Part shown: positions 6,101 through 13,425 of the stretch, piece after piece
Position numbering within the stretch: position 1 is the stretch's first letter
Layout of the letters: the number at the start of each line of letters is the position of its first letter
From: Ignavibacteria bacterium UBA2333
Lineage (GTDB): Bacteria; Bacteroidota; Ignavibacteria; Kapaibacteriales; Kapaibacteriaceae
Assembly (NCBI GenBank): GCA_002344895.1
Contig: DDUR01000011.1
Location: 426-16,702 of the forward strand
DNA: 16,277 nt
Direction of reading: 5' to 3'
Position numbers and translations under genes: made by a program
Notes under the pieces: generated by a model
The model's database searches: none
What the model saw: the letters and a program-made list of their open reading frames with translations, nothing else
What the model was told of the DNA's origin: nothing

Positions 6101-8968
6101 GGTATCCTGGCTACCTATGCATGCCAAACAGGATCGTTTAGTAATCCAAGTCGGCGGTGTAAGAATGCTGACTATCTCGTAGAGCCAGGCAAAGGTTTTG
6201 CAGCCGCAGCCGGTGGTACAGGCTGGGAGTTTATCGAAAACGTCAACGCCTTACACTTTGCCAATCACTTTGCTGTACGAGACGGACTCCGGAATCTCGG
6301 CGACATCGTGTATTCAGCGAAGTATTCGCTGGCCTCTCGTGGTACACGCGATGGTCTCAACACAGCGTATCAATATTCTATCCTCGGTGATCCGCTTACC
6401 CGTCTTCGCATCGATACCGTACCACAGCTCTACGTGCGTAATCGAGATGTTGTGGTTACCGACGAAGATGGTAATGAAGTCCTCACGTCAGAGGCAGAAA
6501 ACTTTGTTATTACTGCACTCGTTCGGAATGCGGGCACGGCAACACAAGAGCCCTTCATTGTGCGTATATCATTTACCCTCGCTGGACAGACGGATTCGGT
6601 CGACATTGAAGTACCGTCCATGTGCACCGATCAGGTCGTGCGTACCGTGTTTCCGTCGAAGGGGCGAATGGGGCGCGCTACGGTGCGCGTACTCGTTGAT
6701 CCCTACCGAATTACGGGTGACGATGAGTCAGACAATCTTTTGACACGTTCATATGATGTTGTTGATCGAACTCTTCTTCCTGTAAAACCACTTGCCTTTG
6801 GTCCCCTTGATCCGTCAAACATCCGTGTCCGTGTTCTTGATCCGATGGGGAACAGACCATCGGCCAAGGCCCAGTTTGTGATTGCGACGTCGAACACGAT
6901 TGCTTCAGCCATTCTGATGTCGTCTGAAACGGAGGTACGACGTTCCGGAAGTGTTATCGACTGGACACCAGGGGCCGTTGATCTGGATACGGCAACAACA
7001 TATTGGGTAGGCGCTTGGACCGACGATGGTGCAAGCAGATCGGCAACCATGTGGATCCGTGTGTATGCACATCGGTCTGCCCTTGATACCATGGAGCGCG
7101 CACGAATTCCTGCTGAAGCCTTCACGATTGATGATACAACATCTGCCGACGTCGTGAACGGCGTGTGGAGATTCCGCACAACCGATGTGCCGATCTACAT
7201 TCAGTCAGCTGGCCGTCAGTTTGAAGGACAAGACAATGATCCCACGATGGTCTTCCGTGTTGGCGACATTTCATACGTGGCAACGTCATGGCAGCGGGGA
7301 ATGAACATCTTCCTCATCAGTCCCTACGATAACCGTCCCATCATACGTTGGTATGACACGTGGCAAAATCCGCAACCAGCAGGTAGACCGGAAATGTTCG
7401 GTACGGCTCGTGAATGTTATACATTTTTACGAGACTCTGTTCCGACCGGATACCGGTTGATCTTGGGAACATCGGATGAAAGTGTGACAGGATTTATCGT
7501 CGAAGGTCTTTATGATTCTCTCGTAACCCTGCTCAAAGAGTTTGGTGCGTCGTATGCAGATTCCCTGCGCGCAAATAGCTCCTACGTCCTCATAGGTCAA
7601 CGCGGTATTGGTGACGGCAAGGCTCTGGAAGCAATCAAACAGGTGCCGGACTTTATGGTACGTGTTGACACGGTACTTACGATTCGAGATAGTGTTGCCG
7701 TATTGTCGTCACCAGAGGCCGGCGTTGCAAAAACATTCTCGTCGATAACGCTACCGCAGCCATCAGCAGGTACGTCCGTGGTAGTGTATGGACGTCGAGC
7801 CGACGGAAATGAGTCCGTTGTAGCTACACTGTCATCCAGTGAACCTTTTATCTCCTGGCCCGACGGAGCAGACATTCGATCAGTACGTTTTGTGGCGGAA
7901 CTCCAGGCAGAACGTGATGGAACATTGGGAGACATACAGCTGACGTATGACCCAGCGGATGAATACCTTGTGGAATCTGATGCAGTTGTTTTGTCCACCA
8001 ACAATCTCCTGCGCGGTGATACACTTACGGCCGTCACCACCGTGCGTAATGTCCGTCCAGATCGGTCAGCTGCAGACGTACCAGTGTCGGTGATGATTCG
8101 ATCCGAAACGGTAACAACACCCGTGTTCCGTGTGGACAGCGCGACAAACATCACAACGGATGGCACAAGAATGTCAACATGGTTATTACCGACATCGAAT
8201 GCCGAACCTACGTCACTTGTCACCGTTACGATCGACGCAGAACGCCGAAAACGTCAGCTCTATACCTTAAACGACGTTGCCCAGACATCGTTTACCGTTT
8301 ATAACGACACAGTAGCACCGTTACTCGACGTCTTTGTTGATCAACGTCGTGTGGTTGATGGCGACTACGTTCTTCTGGAGCCATTCTTCGACATTCGTCT
8401 TCGTGACTCATCAAGACTTCCGATTACGTCACCGGACAATCTCACCATCTTTATCAATGGCGTCCGTATACGCTCGGCTACAGCATCAAACTTCGTTTTC
8501 CATCCATCGGCTACGGCAGTTCAAGAAACCGGTGACAACCTGGCACGTGCTGCAGCACAATTCAGTTTCCCGCTGGAGCTTGGCCAGAACAATCTGTTGA
8601 TTCGTGCACAAGACGCATCAGGGAATCGTGTAGAGCAACTGATTGCACTGTGGACAACAAATCGACCGGAACTCCGCGGAGTGGACGTAGCGCCAAATCC
8701 TTCAAACGGTCCAATTCAATTCCGTTTTACTCTTCGTGATTCGGCCGCAACTCGTACGGCACTGCTTGATATCTACGACATTCAGGGTCGGAAAATCGAT
8801 CAACTCCCGGTCGAACTCACCATCGGATCCGGTGCCGTTACCTGGAATGGTCGTGGACAGGGTGGAACATCGTTACCGACGGGAATCTACGTCTGGAGGC
8901 TGGCTGCAACCGATTCCAGTGGCGGCTTCCTGTCATCAGTATCCGGTACGCTGTCCATCGTCCGCTGA
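3101..8968 (+). CDS. Giant C25-family (gingipain/PorU-like) cysteine peptidase with T9SS sorting domain
   Basis: A 1955-residue exported protein. A Sec signal (hydrophobic core TLLLLSLIVFAV, cut near GRAA/EI) is followed by a propeptide-like beta region to about 245 and a PorU-like N-terminal domain from about 249 to 345. The C25 peptidase domain is at about 751-1103. It shows LLLVGNASWDPR (from 819), VGRIPA, the catalytic His in NFIGHGA (His978), the catalytic Cys in ATYACQTGS (Cys1008) and a terminal LGDP (1095-1098); the His-Cys spacing of 30 is close to that in gingipains. Then come a CARDB-like domain (about 1110-1230), an ILEI/FAM3-like domain (about 1374-1515), a second CARDB-like region (about 1622-1750), a PorU-type stretch (VDGDYVLLEPFFDIRLRD), and a FlgD-like type A sorting domain (about 1861-1955: PNPSNG, YDIQGRK, LPTGIYVWRL). 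It may be a PorU/PorU2-type sortase or a secreted surface protease; the length is well above classic PorU (about 1160 residues). The ATG start puts about 47 residues before the signal core; an in-frame GTG at 3212 would give an ordinary signal peptide. Confidence 0.9.
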   Translation: MKFVSPLTTCTPVHSDNPTPSSALSVYRRWTSYCANVVDACDTSVPRSATRITLLLLSLIVFAVQGRAAEITTEVSATGLTLRVKGLSGDVRPVTVHRFTSPYWALRTPAGRGSADSSRGCDELAWAIRIPQAGTTTATLSVTSWQDVGVGHVVSSEASAQVIRTGSYAGQVIGDVVVVPFRTVGGRLQVANDFLVTVRFPTQLTARSANDGRGTGGPQVLNAAYIDSQRKTKKDDVWPQTDVVQPQSWYVASAPYVRVKTAYDGPAHILAADVLALEPTFAGADLGKLALLRRGSEVALGVIDADGSTTLTARDTLVFFGRRAYGDTTYWDDYDTVCVHYLTLRDGSRLRLTPRTVSVAGQERPFVRRTWRMELDTGLYNLGNGNNGVYYEYNTDRVEYEGFFWVSLRALAYTRSTLPVEVYAAPSGMVNIGLDITSTTNHPVNPDHRVDVTVNDSEPNFFVRDGWGKDTVRFEFSGSSLPGPTSWVKMFATGTPEGRATDTYFAEEALDGIDISADVLPVLVDGRLTVQVPRSETESYVSVLGALTDNLYVIDTTTATFERRSGGRRGTLISANITGWGRNWPTESVTTGARASVRIDSSIVRLDTLTSYTLVYRTGSSTINVAVGAAVDQALGSIPIGTPVVLVARGSVPSSVLDAILGRLPGADRPTEPSFVLGGVLGRRGVTSQGPTTAGWTSFIEHAEGQTYSVRVGVTAGTEPTLAVADSKGWERARLERAAFANLSASTQQAQYVIITHSSLQQQAERLAQHRANHSNVSTMIVDVASIIDEFGAGRRSPFAIREWLRHLYTTSAVQPQWLLLVGNASWDPRLAAPKGNVGSVRPDLVPTYGRPSSDYWYGLLDDPNDAIIPELQVGRIPAVDAQEAQNHIDKIIYSDTTMFETWMRRWLFVGGGNESEGLCDIYNDLLTDPFGTGITFTDAPICLDTTTLCKYRSGIAPGFQLRRTISDGIQWMNFIGHGATTDFDIEGWNASDLTNQGRYGILATYACQTGSFSNPSRRCKNADYLVEPGKGFAAAAGGTGWEFIENVNALHFANHFAVRDGLRNLGDIVYSAKYSLASRGTRDGLNTAYQYSILGDPLTRLRIDTVPQLYVRNRDVVVTDEDGNEVLTSEAENFVITALVRNAGTATQEPFIVRISFTLAGQTDSVDIEVPSMCTDQVVRTVFPSKGRMGRATVRVLVDPYRITGDDESDNLLTRSYDVVDRTLLPVKPLAFGPLDPSNIRVRVLDPMGNRPSAKAQFVIATSNTIASAILMSSETEVRRSGSVIDWTPGAVDLDTATTYWVGAWTDDGASRSATMWIRVYAHRSALDTMERARIPAEAFTIDDTTSADVVNGVWRFRTTDVPIYIQSAGRQFEGQDNDPTMVFRVGDISYVATSWQRGMNIFLISPYDNRPIIRWYDTWQNPQPAGRPEMFGTARECYTFLRDSVPTGYRLILGTSDESVTGFIVEGLYDSLVTLLKEFGASYADSLRANSSYVLIGQRGIGDGKALEAIKQVPDFMVRVDTVLTIRDSVAVLSSPEAGVAKTFSSITLPQPSAGTSVVVYGRRADGNESVVATLSSSEPFISWPDGADIRSVRFVAELQAERDGTLGDIQLTYDPADEYLVESDAVVLSTNNLLRGDTLTAVTTVRNVRPDRSAADVPVSVMIRSETVTTPVFRVDSATNITTDGTRMSTWLLPTSNAEPTSLVTVTIDAERRKRQLYTLNDVAQTSFTVYNDTVAPLLDVFVDQRRVVDGDYVLLEPFFDIRLRDSSRLPITSPDNLTIFINGVRIRSATASNFVFHPSATAVQETGDNLARAAAQFSFPLELGQNNLLIRAQDASGNRVEQLIALWTTNRPELRGVDVAPNPSNGPIQFRFTLRDSAATRTALLDIYDIQGRKIDQLPVELTIGSGAVTWNGRGQGGTSLPTGIYVWRLAATDSSGGFLSSVSGTLSIVR

Positions 8969-9025
8969 TTCCGTACCTTTGCCCCATTCCAGCCCCTTTA
9001 TCGGCTCACACATCGAACGGAATCA
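8966..9025 (+). repeat. 9-bp inverted repeat bracketing the gyrA leader
   Basis: TGATTCCGT (8966-8974) includes the peptidase stop codon. Its perfect reverse complement ACGGAATCA (9017-9025) ends right before the gyrA ATG. The 42 bases between the arms contain most of a candidate promoter box. In read-through RNA the arms could pair and mask the gyrA start; a transcript starting near 8988 would lack the left arm. The sequence identity is certain; the role is inference. Confidence 0.6.
8974..8981 (+). promoter_or_regulatory. Candidate -7 promoter box for gyrA
   Basis: TACCTTTG is an exact match to TAnnTTTG and ends 45 bases before the gyrA ATG. The only possible -33 element is a CTG at 8951-8953, 20 bases upstream. 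The position in the 57-base gap between the peptidase gene and gyrA suggests that gyrA has its own promoter. Confidence 0.4.
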
Positions 9026-11503
9026 ATGGCCTTGAATGAACGCATCCTGCCCGTCCTCATGGAGGACGAGATGCGGGACTCGTACCTCGATTATTCCATG
9101 TCCGTCATCGTTTCGCGCGCCCTTCCGGATGCGCGTGACGGCATGAAACCCGTACACCGACGTATCCTTTACGCGATGTATGAACTCGGCATGACGCCGA
9201 ACAGGCCGTACAAAAAAAGTGCGCGTATTGTTGGTGAAGTTCTCGGTAAGTATCACCCTCACGGTGACTCTGCCGTCTACGACGCCATGGTTCGTCTGGC
9301 CCAACCATGGTCCATGCGTGGTATCCTCGTTGATGGTCAGGGGAACTTTGGAAGTGTTGACGGCGACTCGCCGGCAGCCATGCGATATACCGAAGCCCGA
9401 CTCACAAGTCTGGCGATGGAGGTATTGCGTGATATCGATAAAAACACCGTCAACTTCCGTCCGAACTTCGACGACTCCCTGCAAGAACCAACGGTTCTGC
9501 CAACAGTCCTTCCTGCACTGCTCGTAAACGGTGCCAACGGTATTGCCGTTGGTATGGCCACAAACATTCCGCCGCACAACTTGCGCGAAGTGGTGAACGG
9601 TATTCAGGCATTGATTACCGACCCGAACATCACGAATGAAGAACTGCTGAAGTATGTCACGGCTCCGGACTTTCCGACGGGCGGTATCATCTACGGATAC
9701 GAAGGTGTGCGTAATGCCTATACAACCGGACGTGGTAAGATCCTCGTGCGGGCAAAGGCAGCCATCGAAGAGAACCGTGGTAATCGTGAGAGTATCGTCA
9801 TCACCGAGCTGCCATATCAAGTCAGCAAGGCAGGCCTCATTGAAAAGATTGCCGATCTCGTAAAGGCAAAAACTCTCGAAGACATCAGTGATATCCGCGA
9901 CGAGTCCGACCGTGAAGGTATGCGCATCGTCATCGAACTTAAACGCGATGCCGTACCGATGGTTGTCCTGAACAACCTCTACAAGCACACACAGATGCAG
10001 GTGACGTTTGGCGTCATCATGCTGGCCCTTGTTAACGGACGTCCACGAATTCTGACGCTTAAGGAACTCATGGAAGAGTTCGTGAAGCATCGGAACGAAG
10101 TGATTGTCCGCCGTACACAGTTCGACCTCGATGCTGCTCAAAAACGAGCCCACATCTTGGAAGGTTTTATCATTGCGCTCGATAATATCGACGAAGTGAT
10201 TAAGACCATCAAGGCATCGAAGGACGTCCAAACGGCATCGGAACGACTGCAAGCTGGTTTTGGACTCTCCGAGATTCAGGCAAAAGCCATTCTCGATATG
10301 CGCCTGCAGCGCCTTACAGGCCTTGAGCGCGAGAAGATCCAGGCGGAATACAAGGAAGTGATGGAGCTTATCGCTCGTCTGCAGAACATCCTTGCCGACA
10401 AGGCATTACAGATGCAGATCATCAGCGAAGAACTCGCCGAACTTGCTCGTAAACACGGTGATGAACGTCGTACGGCAATTGTCTACGACGCAAAGGACTT
10501 TACGCTGGAAGACATGATTGCCAATGAAGAGGTGATCGTGACGATTTCGCATAACGGCTTCATCAAGCGTACACCTGTGAGTACATACCGACGCCAGCAT
10601 AAGGGCGGACGTGGTGTATCCGGCGCTGGTACATATGAAGATGATTACGTAGAACACGTCTTCCGCGCTAGCACGCACCACTACCTGCTCTTCTTTACCG
10701 ACCGTGGTCGTGTGTTCCGTGTGAAGGTCTACGACATTCCAGAAGGTTCACGTAATGCCAAGGGCAGATCGATTGCCAACGTGATTCAAAAGGCCGGTGA
10801 CGAAAAGGTAACGGCCTATCTGCCAGTAACAGACTTTGATCGCGACGACCTGTTCATCTTTATGGCTACCAGAAATGGTACCGTCAAAAAAACAGCCGTA
10901 CGTGATTTTGCAAATGTTCGTAGTAACGGAATTATCGCCATCAACCTTGATGATGATGATCGTCTGATTGGCGCACGGATCACAACGGGCTCGATGGAAA
11001 TCATCATCGGCTCAAGTTCCGGTCTGGCCGTCCGTTTCCACGAAAGTGACGTACGTTCCATGGGACGTACCGCTGCCGGTGTTAAAGGTATCTCCCTCGA
11101 ACCAAGTCACCAGGTGATCTCACTCACTGCTGTACGTCATACCGACGCCGAAGTGGTTGTAGTTGGCAGCAGAGGCTTCGGAAAACGTACCAAGGTTGAA
11201 GATTTCCGGATGACAAAACGTGGTGCCAAGGGCGTAATCGCTATGAACATCACCGATAAGACCGGTCCAATCTGCGCTATCCTCGAGGTGCATGACCTGG
11301 AAGACCTTGTGGTGATTACGACGAATGGTATTCTGATCCGTCAGGATACACGCAGCATTCGTCTGACCGGTCGGAATGCCCAAGGTGTACGCCTCATTCG
11401 TCTTGAAGACGGTGACGGTATTGCCGACATCACAACGGTAACGCGTGATGACGATGCTGACGATGCAGAAGGTGAACCATCTGCTCCAGCGGAAACCAAC
11501 TAA
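9026..11503 (+). CDS. gyrA: DNA gyrase subunit A
   Basis: An 825-residue type II topoisomerase breakage-reunion subunit. With GyrB it introduces negative supercoils using ATP, in the cytosol. The N-terminal block LDYSMSVIVSRALPDARDG and the catalytic Tyr121 in AAMRYTEARL are intact. The quinolone-pocket positions equivalent to E. coli Ser83 and Asp87 are Ser82 and Asp86 (HPHGDSAVYDAM), the drug-sensitive type. A coiled-coil and gate region (about 360-490) is followed by a six-bladed beta-pinwheel C-terminal domain of normal length and an acidic tail. The GyrA box reads QHKGGRG (524-530), a departure from the usual Q(R/K)RGG(K/R)G, although its Gln, paired Gly and last Gly remain. The ATG has no strong ribosome binding site; a weak GGAA lies just before it. 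gyrA follows the peptidase gene after 57 bases and is followed by a barrel gene that overlaps or nearly touches it. Confidence 0.98.
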   Translation: MALNERILPVLMEDEMRDSYLDYSMSVIVSRALPDARDGMKPVHRRILYAMYELGMTPNRPYKKSARIVGEVLGKYHPHGDSAVYDAMVRLAQPWSMRGILVDGQGNFGSVDGDSPAAMRYTEARLTSLAMEVLRDIDKNTVNFRPNFDDSLQEPTVLPTVLPALLVNGANGIAVGMATNIPPHNLREVVNGIQALITDPNITNEELLKYVTAPDFPTGGIIYGYEGVRNAYTTGRGKILVRAKAAIEENRGNRESIVITELPYQVSKAGLIEKIADLVKAKTLEDISDIRDESDREGMRIVIELKRDAVPMVVLNNLYKHTQMQVTFGVIMLALVNGRPRILTLKELMEEFVKHRNEVIVRRTQFDLDAAQKRAHILEGFIIALDNIDEVIKTIKASKDVQTASERLQAGFGLSEIQAKAILDMRLQRLTGLEREKIQAEYKEVMELIARLQNILADKALQMQIISEELAELARKHGDERRTAIVYDAKDFTLEDMIANEEVIVTISHNGFIKRTPVSTYRRQHKGGRGVSGAGTYEDDYVEHVFRASTHHYLLFFTDRGRVFRVKVYDIPEGSRNAKGRSIANVIQKAGDEKVTAYLPVTDFDRDDLFIFMATRNGTVKKTAVRDFANVRSNGIIAINLDDDDRLIGARITTGSMEIIIGSSSGLAVRFHESDVRSMGRTAAGVKGISLEPSHQVISLTAVRHTDAEVVVVGSRGFGKRTKVEDFRMTKRGAKGVIAMNITDKTGPICAILEVHDLEDLVVITTNGILIRQDTRSIRLTGRNAQGVRLIRLEDGDGIADITTVTRDDDADDAEGEPSAPAETN

Positions 11504-11574
11504 GATTCCTGCTTGTAGGATGTTTCTGGGCGAGCGTCGTAGCCACTACGACGCTCGCTGCAGATTCAACCGTT
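11476..11574 (+). other. In-frame signal-peptide coding stretch with no usual start codon
   Basis: The frame of the barrel gene stays open upstream of its first GTG (11575) to a stop at 11473-11475. It encodes QLRFLLVGCFWASVVA then TTTLAADS, a typical Sec signal with an LAA/D cleavage site. No ATG, GTG or TTG occurs in this stretch. Candidates are ATC at 11479, which has AAGGTG four bases before it, and CTG at 11509. Alternatively one base is missing or extra near the out-of-frame ATG at 11519. The start would overlap the end of gyrA. Confidence 0.6.
11530..11558 (+). repeat. Perfect 13-bp hairpin after gyrA
   Basis: The arms GCGAGCGTCGTAG (11530-11542) and CTACGACGCTCGC (11546-11558) pair perfectly around the loop CCA. 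The hairpin is GC-rich and begins 27 bases after the gyrA stop, where a terminator would be expected, but neither strand has a T run after it. It also lies inside the signal-peptide coding stretch of the next gene. It could be a partial or Rho-linked terminator, an attenuator, or an mRNA 3' stabiliser. Confidence 0.85.
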
Positions 11575-13398
11575 GTGGTCGTTCGTGATAGTTCCGTTAC
11601 GTTACCACCCTTAGTAAACCTTGGCAGGTTTTCGATAACAGACCCACCGGCTGTTGTTATCTCGAAAGCTGATCGCAGACACGTTCGATATACGAACCTC
11701 TCCGAGTTACTCGAGCGCTCCTTACTCCTACCACGCCTCTCTCACGGCGGATTTGGCGGCTATGATGCGCCATCAATGTTTGGTGGTGAACAACGAGACC
11801 TGACGGTGTATCAGGATGGACGTCCACTTGTTGATCCTTGGGCAGGGGGCCCGGCGCTCTCTTCGCTCGCGCCGGAAGGGGCAAACAGCCACGATATTGT
11901 TACCGGTACCGATGCCGTTGGTCTGGCACCAACATCAACGTTAACAGCCGTGAACATGCCAACGTCGATTCACAACACGGCCGTACCGTATTCATCGCTG
12001 TGGTATGCACAAGGTGGTGGTGGACTCATCGCAGCCGATGTGACCCTGTCACAAAACGTAGCACCCAACTTGAATGTCACGGTTGGTCTTCGCCGTAACG
12101 GTGCTATCGGAATCTATGATCGTACCGACTTTGATGTTTGGAATGGTCGTGTTGCTATGAGAGCAATACTCATAGCACAAACACACCTTGCGATACGGTA
12201 CGACGTAACGAGTCACAATTCCGATCAGTGGGGTGGACTCCGTCAGGACGTACCGCTGTTCTCGACGACGGAGGTTTCAGCACAGCCACGGTATCAAACG
12301 TTACGAGACGAAACACGCCGACATGACCTGTCGGCCATGGTGACTCACGTCTTCGACGCTGATACAACAGTTGTCTTTACCGCACAGGTCTATGGGACGT
12401 CCCTTGCCTTGTTACGTCTGCGCGACTCAACAACGGCAACAAATCAGGAAGACGGTTCATCCTACGTTGTACGATCACGGAACTATGGTGGGATAACTCG
12501 TCTGGAGTTCTCACTCGGACCCGTTCGACTGGCAGCGGGCGCAACGTCGGACATCCTCACGAGTGATCGATTTGTGGAGGCCGATCGTGCAAATGAAGAT
12601 GTTACAACAGCGCTCTTTGCACACGGACGTCTAGCTCTTGACTCAACACTAACACTCCGAGCAGCAGCACGGACAGATGTGCGATGGGGAAAGGTGTTAA
12701 CGGGTTTTGGCAGTGCACTTCGATGGGCACCATCACGGAGTGTAGACGTGGATATCGACGTTGCAACGGCACAGCGAGCGCCCACACTCGCCGAAGGACG
12801 TGATCTTGACCCTGAGCGCCACCTGCTGATGTCAGTTACGGCACGCCTGGAAGGATTCCGTCTCCTCGCCTACCGACGAACGGTAGCGTCGACAATACTT
12901 GCCAACGATATTGTCGACCAGTTTGGTACGGCCGTGAGTACAAAGTCGATTACGGCAGGGGAGCGCACGACGACATCCGTAGGACTCTCGTACAAAACAA
13001 CGATTGGCGACATTACGATTGAGCCCCTTTTGCGCCTTACTGAAACGACACAGGATGGTGTAACCGATGAACGATTACCAGCAGTTGCGGGCAGACTGGA
13101 TGTATCATATCGATATGCAATAGGTAACAACTCCGTACAGCTCGGCATTGTTGGTGCCATGATGTCGCCTCTGCGTTCACGGACGTGGTCACCTATATCC
13201 TGGCAATACACGTCGACAACACTGCGACAGAATGCCATCGTCAATGGTCTCGACCTCTATCTGGCTGCCGTACTGGGAAATGCCACCGTGCGTGTGGGCT
13301 ACGAAAACGTCTTTGCGCAGCGTCAGTACACGGTGGCCATGTATCCCGATATTGTGCGGAACATTAGTGTTGTGTTACACTGGACGTTCCTTGATTAA
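11575..13398 (+). CDS. TonB-dependent-receptor-like outer-membrane beta-barrel protein
   Basis: At least 607 residues, counted from the first usual start (GTG). The true protein very likely starts further upstream, because a signal peptide is encoded in frame there (see 11476-11574). The N-terminal part has a plug-like region: NLSELLERS, GGFGGYDAPSMFGG, then LTVYQDGRPLVDPW, close to the plug motif in which a short strand ends in D-G-x-P. The rest alternates polar and hydrophobic residues in long strands separated by charged turns, as in 22-strand barrels, and ends in NISVVLHWTFLD, an aromatic-rich closing strand recognised by BamA. No clear TonB box was found and the plug looks short, so it could be a reduced receptor or a porin-like protein. 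The substrate is unknown. No promoter box is seen between it and gyrA, so it is probably transcribed with gyrA. It converges on the next gene with a 27-base gap that holds only a weak 5-bp hairpin. Confidence 0.72.
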   Translation: MVVRDSSVTLPPLVNLGRFSITDPPAVVISKADRRHVRYTNLSELLERSLLLPRLSHGGFGGYDAPSMFGGEQRDLTVYQDGRPLVDPWAGGPALSSLAPEGANSHDIVTGTDAVGLAPTSTLTAVNMPTSIHNTAVPYSSLWYAQGGGGLIAADVTLSQNVAPNLNVTVGLRRNGAIGIYDRTDFDVWNGRVAMRAILIAQTHLAIRYDVTSHNSDQWGGLRQDVPLFSTTEVSAQPRYQTLRDETRRHDLSAMVTHVFDADTTVVFTAQVYGTSLALLRLRDSTTATNQEDGSSYVVRSRNYGGITRLEFSLGPVRLAAGATSDILTSDRFVEADRANEDVTTALFAHGRLALDSTLTLRAAARTDVRWGKVLTGFGSALRWAPSRSVDVDIDVATAQRAPTLAEGRDLDPERHLLMSVTARLEGFRLLAYRRTVASTILANDIVDQFGTAVSTKSITAGERTTTSVGLSYKTTIGDITIEPLLRLTETTQDGVTDERLPAVAGRLDVSYRYAIGNNSVQLGIVGAMMSPLRSRTWSPISWQYTSTTLRQNAIVNGLDLYLAAVLGNATVRVGYENVFAQRQYTVAMYPDIVRNISVVLHWTFLD

Positions 13399-13425
13399 CA
13401 CCACAGAGTGTGTTGTAGTTGTTGA

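Noticed and set aside
7597..8223. Minus-strand open frame (208 codons) opposite the peptidase gene
   Set aside because: Ser/Thr/Arg-rich low-complexity reading opposite a continuous domain-bearing protein.
9023..10252. Long minus-strand open frame (409 codons) opposite gyrA
   Set aside because: It lies wholly opposite well-conserved GyrA sequence, is rich in His, Cys and Arg with no recognisable domain, and reflects the codon use of the real gene.
11519..11590. Small open frame starting at ATG 11519
   Set aside because: It gives about 22 residues, Arg- and Cys-rich, with no ribosome binding site. It is relevant only as a possible displaced start for the barrel gene.
13397..13425. Possible bidirectional terminator between the convergent barrel genes
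   Set aside because: Only a 5-bp stem (AACAC/GTGTT) with an eight-base loop and no T run; too weak to call.
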